A stretch of 64,000 nucleotides of DNA from Psychromonas sp. MME1 (GTDB lineage: Bacteria; Pseudomonadota; Gammaproteobacteria; Enterobacterales; Psychromonadaceae): contig NZ_CP160906.1 of assembly GCF_041080865.1 (NCBI RefSeq), forward strand, positions 124,001-188,000, written 5' to 3'. Below the pieces are notes generated by a model, which searched no databases, was not told the DNA's origin, and was given only the letters and a program-made list of their open reading frames with translations. Of the stretch, positions 63,093 to 64,000 are shown in pieces. Positions within the stretch are counted from its first letter, which is position 1. The number at the start of each line of letters is the position of its first letter. The position numbers and the translations under genes are program-made.

Positions 63093-63575
63093 CTATTCGT
63101 TAATGATGGTTAAGTTGTTTCTATCACATTGTTTTACTAATTGTGATAGCACACTACCATCGGGTAGTTGTAGATCTGCTGCTATTTCTAATAGGGGGTA
63201 AAGAACAAATTCACGTACTTTCATTCCATAATGCGGAACGGTTAGGCGCGCGTTATTTATCTGTTCATCGCCATACAATAAAATATCCAGATCTAAGGTG
63301 CGCGGTCCCCAGCGGTTTTCCTTGCGTACTCGTCCTTGTGTTTGTTCTATTGCTTGCAAGTTGTCTAATAATTCAAGTGCCGACAATTGCGTGTTAAGGT
63401 GCGCCACTGCATTCACGTAATCAGGCTGGTCTTGCGGTCCCATCGGCGTGCTACTGTAAAGCGAAGAAACCGTCACTAGCTCTGTGTTAGGCAGCGCTTT
63501 TAGTGCTTCAATAGCCTGTTTTATTTGCAAGATGGGCGTCGCTTGATTGCTACCTATACCGATATAACTATTCAC
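63093..63575 (-). CDS. folK: 6-hydroxymethyl-7,8-dihydropterin pyrophosphokinase
   Basis: FolK pyrophosphorylates the pterin that FolP then uses. The 160-residue protein has YIGIGSNQATP at the N-terminus, the signature RWGPRTLDLDILLYG and the C-terminal VPHYGMKVREFVLYPLLEIA. The start is a GTG at 63575 that overlaps the end of pcnB by eight bases. Full length. Confidence 0.95.
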   Translation of the reverse strand: MNSYIGIGSNQATPILQIKQAIEALKALPNTELVTVSSLYSSTPMGPQDQPDYVNAVAHLNTQLSALELLDNLQAIEQTQGRVRKENRWGPRTLDLDILLYGDEQINNARLTVPHYGMKVREFVLYPLLEIAADLQLPDGSVLSQLVKQCDRNNLTIINE

Positions 63576-63999
63576 TTTTATTTACCGTTTTGTCTGCACG
63601 TTTAGGCTTATGGTATCTACGTTTTTTAGGCCTTTTGTTTGCGTCAGGTTTATATTCAGTGGCCTTATTAATTTGCTGGCGACCGTGGTCATGCTCAGGC
63701 AATTTATTATGCAGTTGATACTCCTGCCACCAAGCGGTTAACTCTGCTAATTCAGTCGTCTGTTCGACTTTCGCTCGCAAGGATAAGAAATCGAAGGCCG
63801 CTCGGAATTTAATATGTTGATAAACGCGCTGTGCACGTTTTCCGCCAAAACGAGGTAAACGCAACTGTAGCATCCAAATATCACGAATTGTCGCCGTAAA
63901 ACGTTTCGGGATAGCAATCGTTTTTACTTGAATATTGAGCACTTCATTCATGGCTAATAAAAAGGCGTCGTGATATTCAATGCCACTTTCAAAGCTCAT
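63568..63999 (-). CDS. pcnB: poly(A) polymerase, C-terminal part
   Basis: The window edge cuts this gene; only the C-terminal 144 residues are present. IPKRFTATIRDIWMLQLRLP and KRAQRVYQHIKFRAAFDFLSLRA match the PcnB helical domain, and the end is a basic arginine/lysine-rich tail (KRPKKRRYHKPKR) that binds RNA. PcnB adds poly(A) tails that promote mRNA decay. The nucleotidyltransferase domain lies outside. Reading continues past 64000. Confidence 0.93.
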   Translation of the reverse strand: MSFESGIEYHDAFLLAMNEVLNIQVKTIAIPKRFTATIRDIWMLQLRLPRFGGKRAQRVYQHIKFRAAFDFLSLRAKVEQTTELAELTAWWQEYQLHNKLPEHDHGRQQINKATEYKPDANKRPKKRRYHKPKRADKTVNKSE

Positions 64000-64000
64000 C

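Overview
The window comes from the chromosome of an AT-rich gammaproteobacterium, most like a marine, cold-adapted Psychromonas-type or related Alteromonadales/Vibrionales lineage. This is inferred from the Na+-translocating NQR operon, the E. coli-like gene order around ftsH-nusA-infB and pan-folK-pcnB, the rRNA sequences, and a secreted protease with a GlyGly-CTERM-like tail. No sequence search was run, so the genus is a judgement.

Layout. 1-5.5 kb: the nqrBCDEF operon (nqrB cut by the left edge) with its maturation genes apbE and nqrM. 5.5-9.6 kb: yaiI, a cold-shock gene, dcd, a PLP-dependent transsulfuration enzyme and an RRM protein. 10-13.3 kb: an overlapping pair of c-di-GMP genes (a degenerate GGDEF protein and an EAL protein) and a nitroreductase. 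13.5-29.3 kb: conserved housekeeping block prfC, yjjV, greA, yhbY, rlmE-ftsH-folP-glmM-secG-tRNA-Leu(GAG)-rimP-nusA-infB-rbfA-truB. 29.4-35 kb: mlaA plus a serine hydrolase, slyD-yheV, yheS and ppnP. 35.2-41.2 kb: a complete rrn operon (two promoters, antitermination boxes, 16S, tRNA-Glu, 23S, 5S, terminators). 41.2-49.1 kb: putA, a stand-alone ALDH-like partner and a polar amino acid ABC transporter. 49.3-53.4 kb: yadG-yadH, a TrmB-like methyltransferase and msrPQ. 53.4-60.9 kb: accessory region with a short ORF, a 1330-residue multidomain secreted trypsin-like protease and a lipoprotein beta-propeller. 60.9-64 kb: panD, panC, panB, folK and pcnB (cut by the right edge).

Two themes deserve attention. 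First, several conserved genes carry single-nucleotide lesions: a frameshift in each of nqrF, mlaA and yadH, an in-frame stop in rimP, and a one-base register break at the signal peptide of the large protease. Each rejoins to the expected family length. This points either to sequence or assembly errors or to recent gene damage, and raw reads would settle which. Second, a roughly 162-bp MITE-like repeat with terminal inverted repeats occurs three times, with one decayed copy. A solitary terminus seems to form an extended -10 element upstream of greA.

The functional groups are ordinary: respiratory sodium pumping, ribosome biogenesis and transcription-translation coupling, proline catabolism with amino acid uptake, repair of oxidised periplasmic methionine, and pantothenate/folate synthesis. 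The least ordinary items are the free-standing ALDH-superfamily partner of PutA, the protease architecture, the split c-di-GMP pair, the partial 5S duplication beyond the rrn operon, and two short ORFs near the protease. I saw no CRISPR array, prophage, transposase or recognisable defence system.
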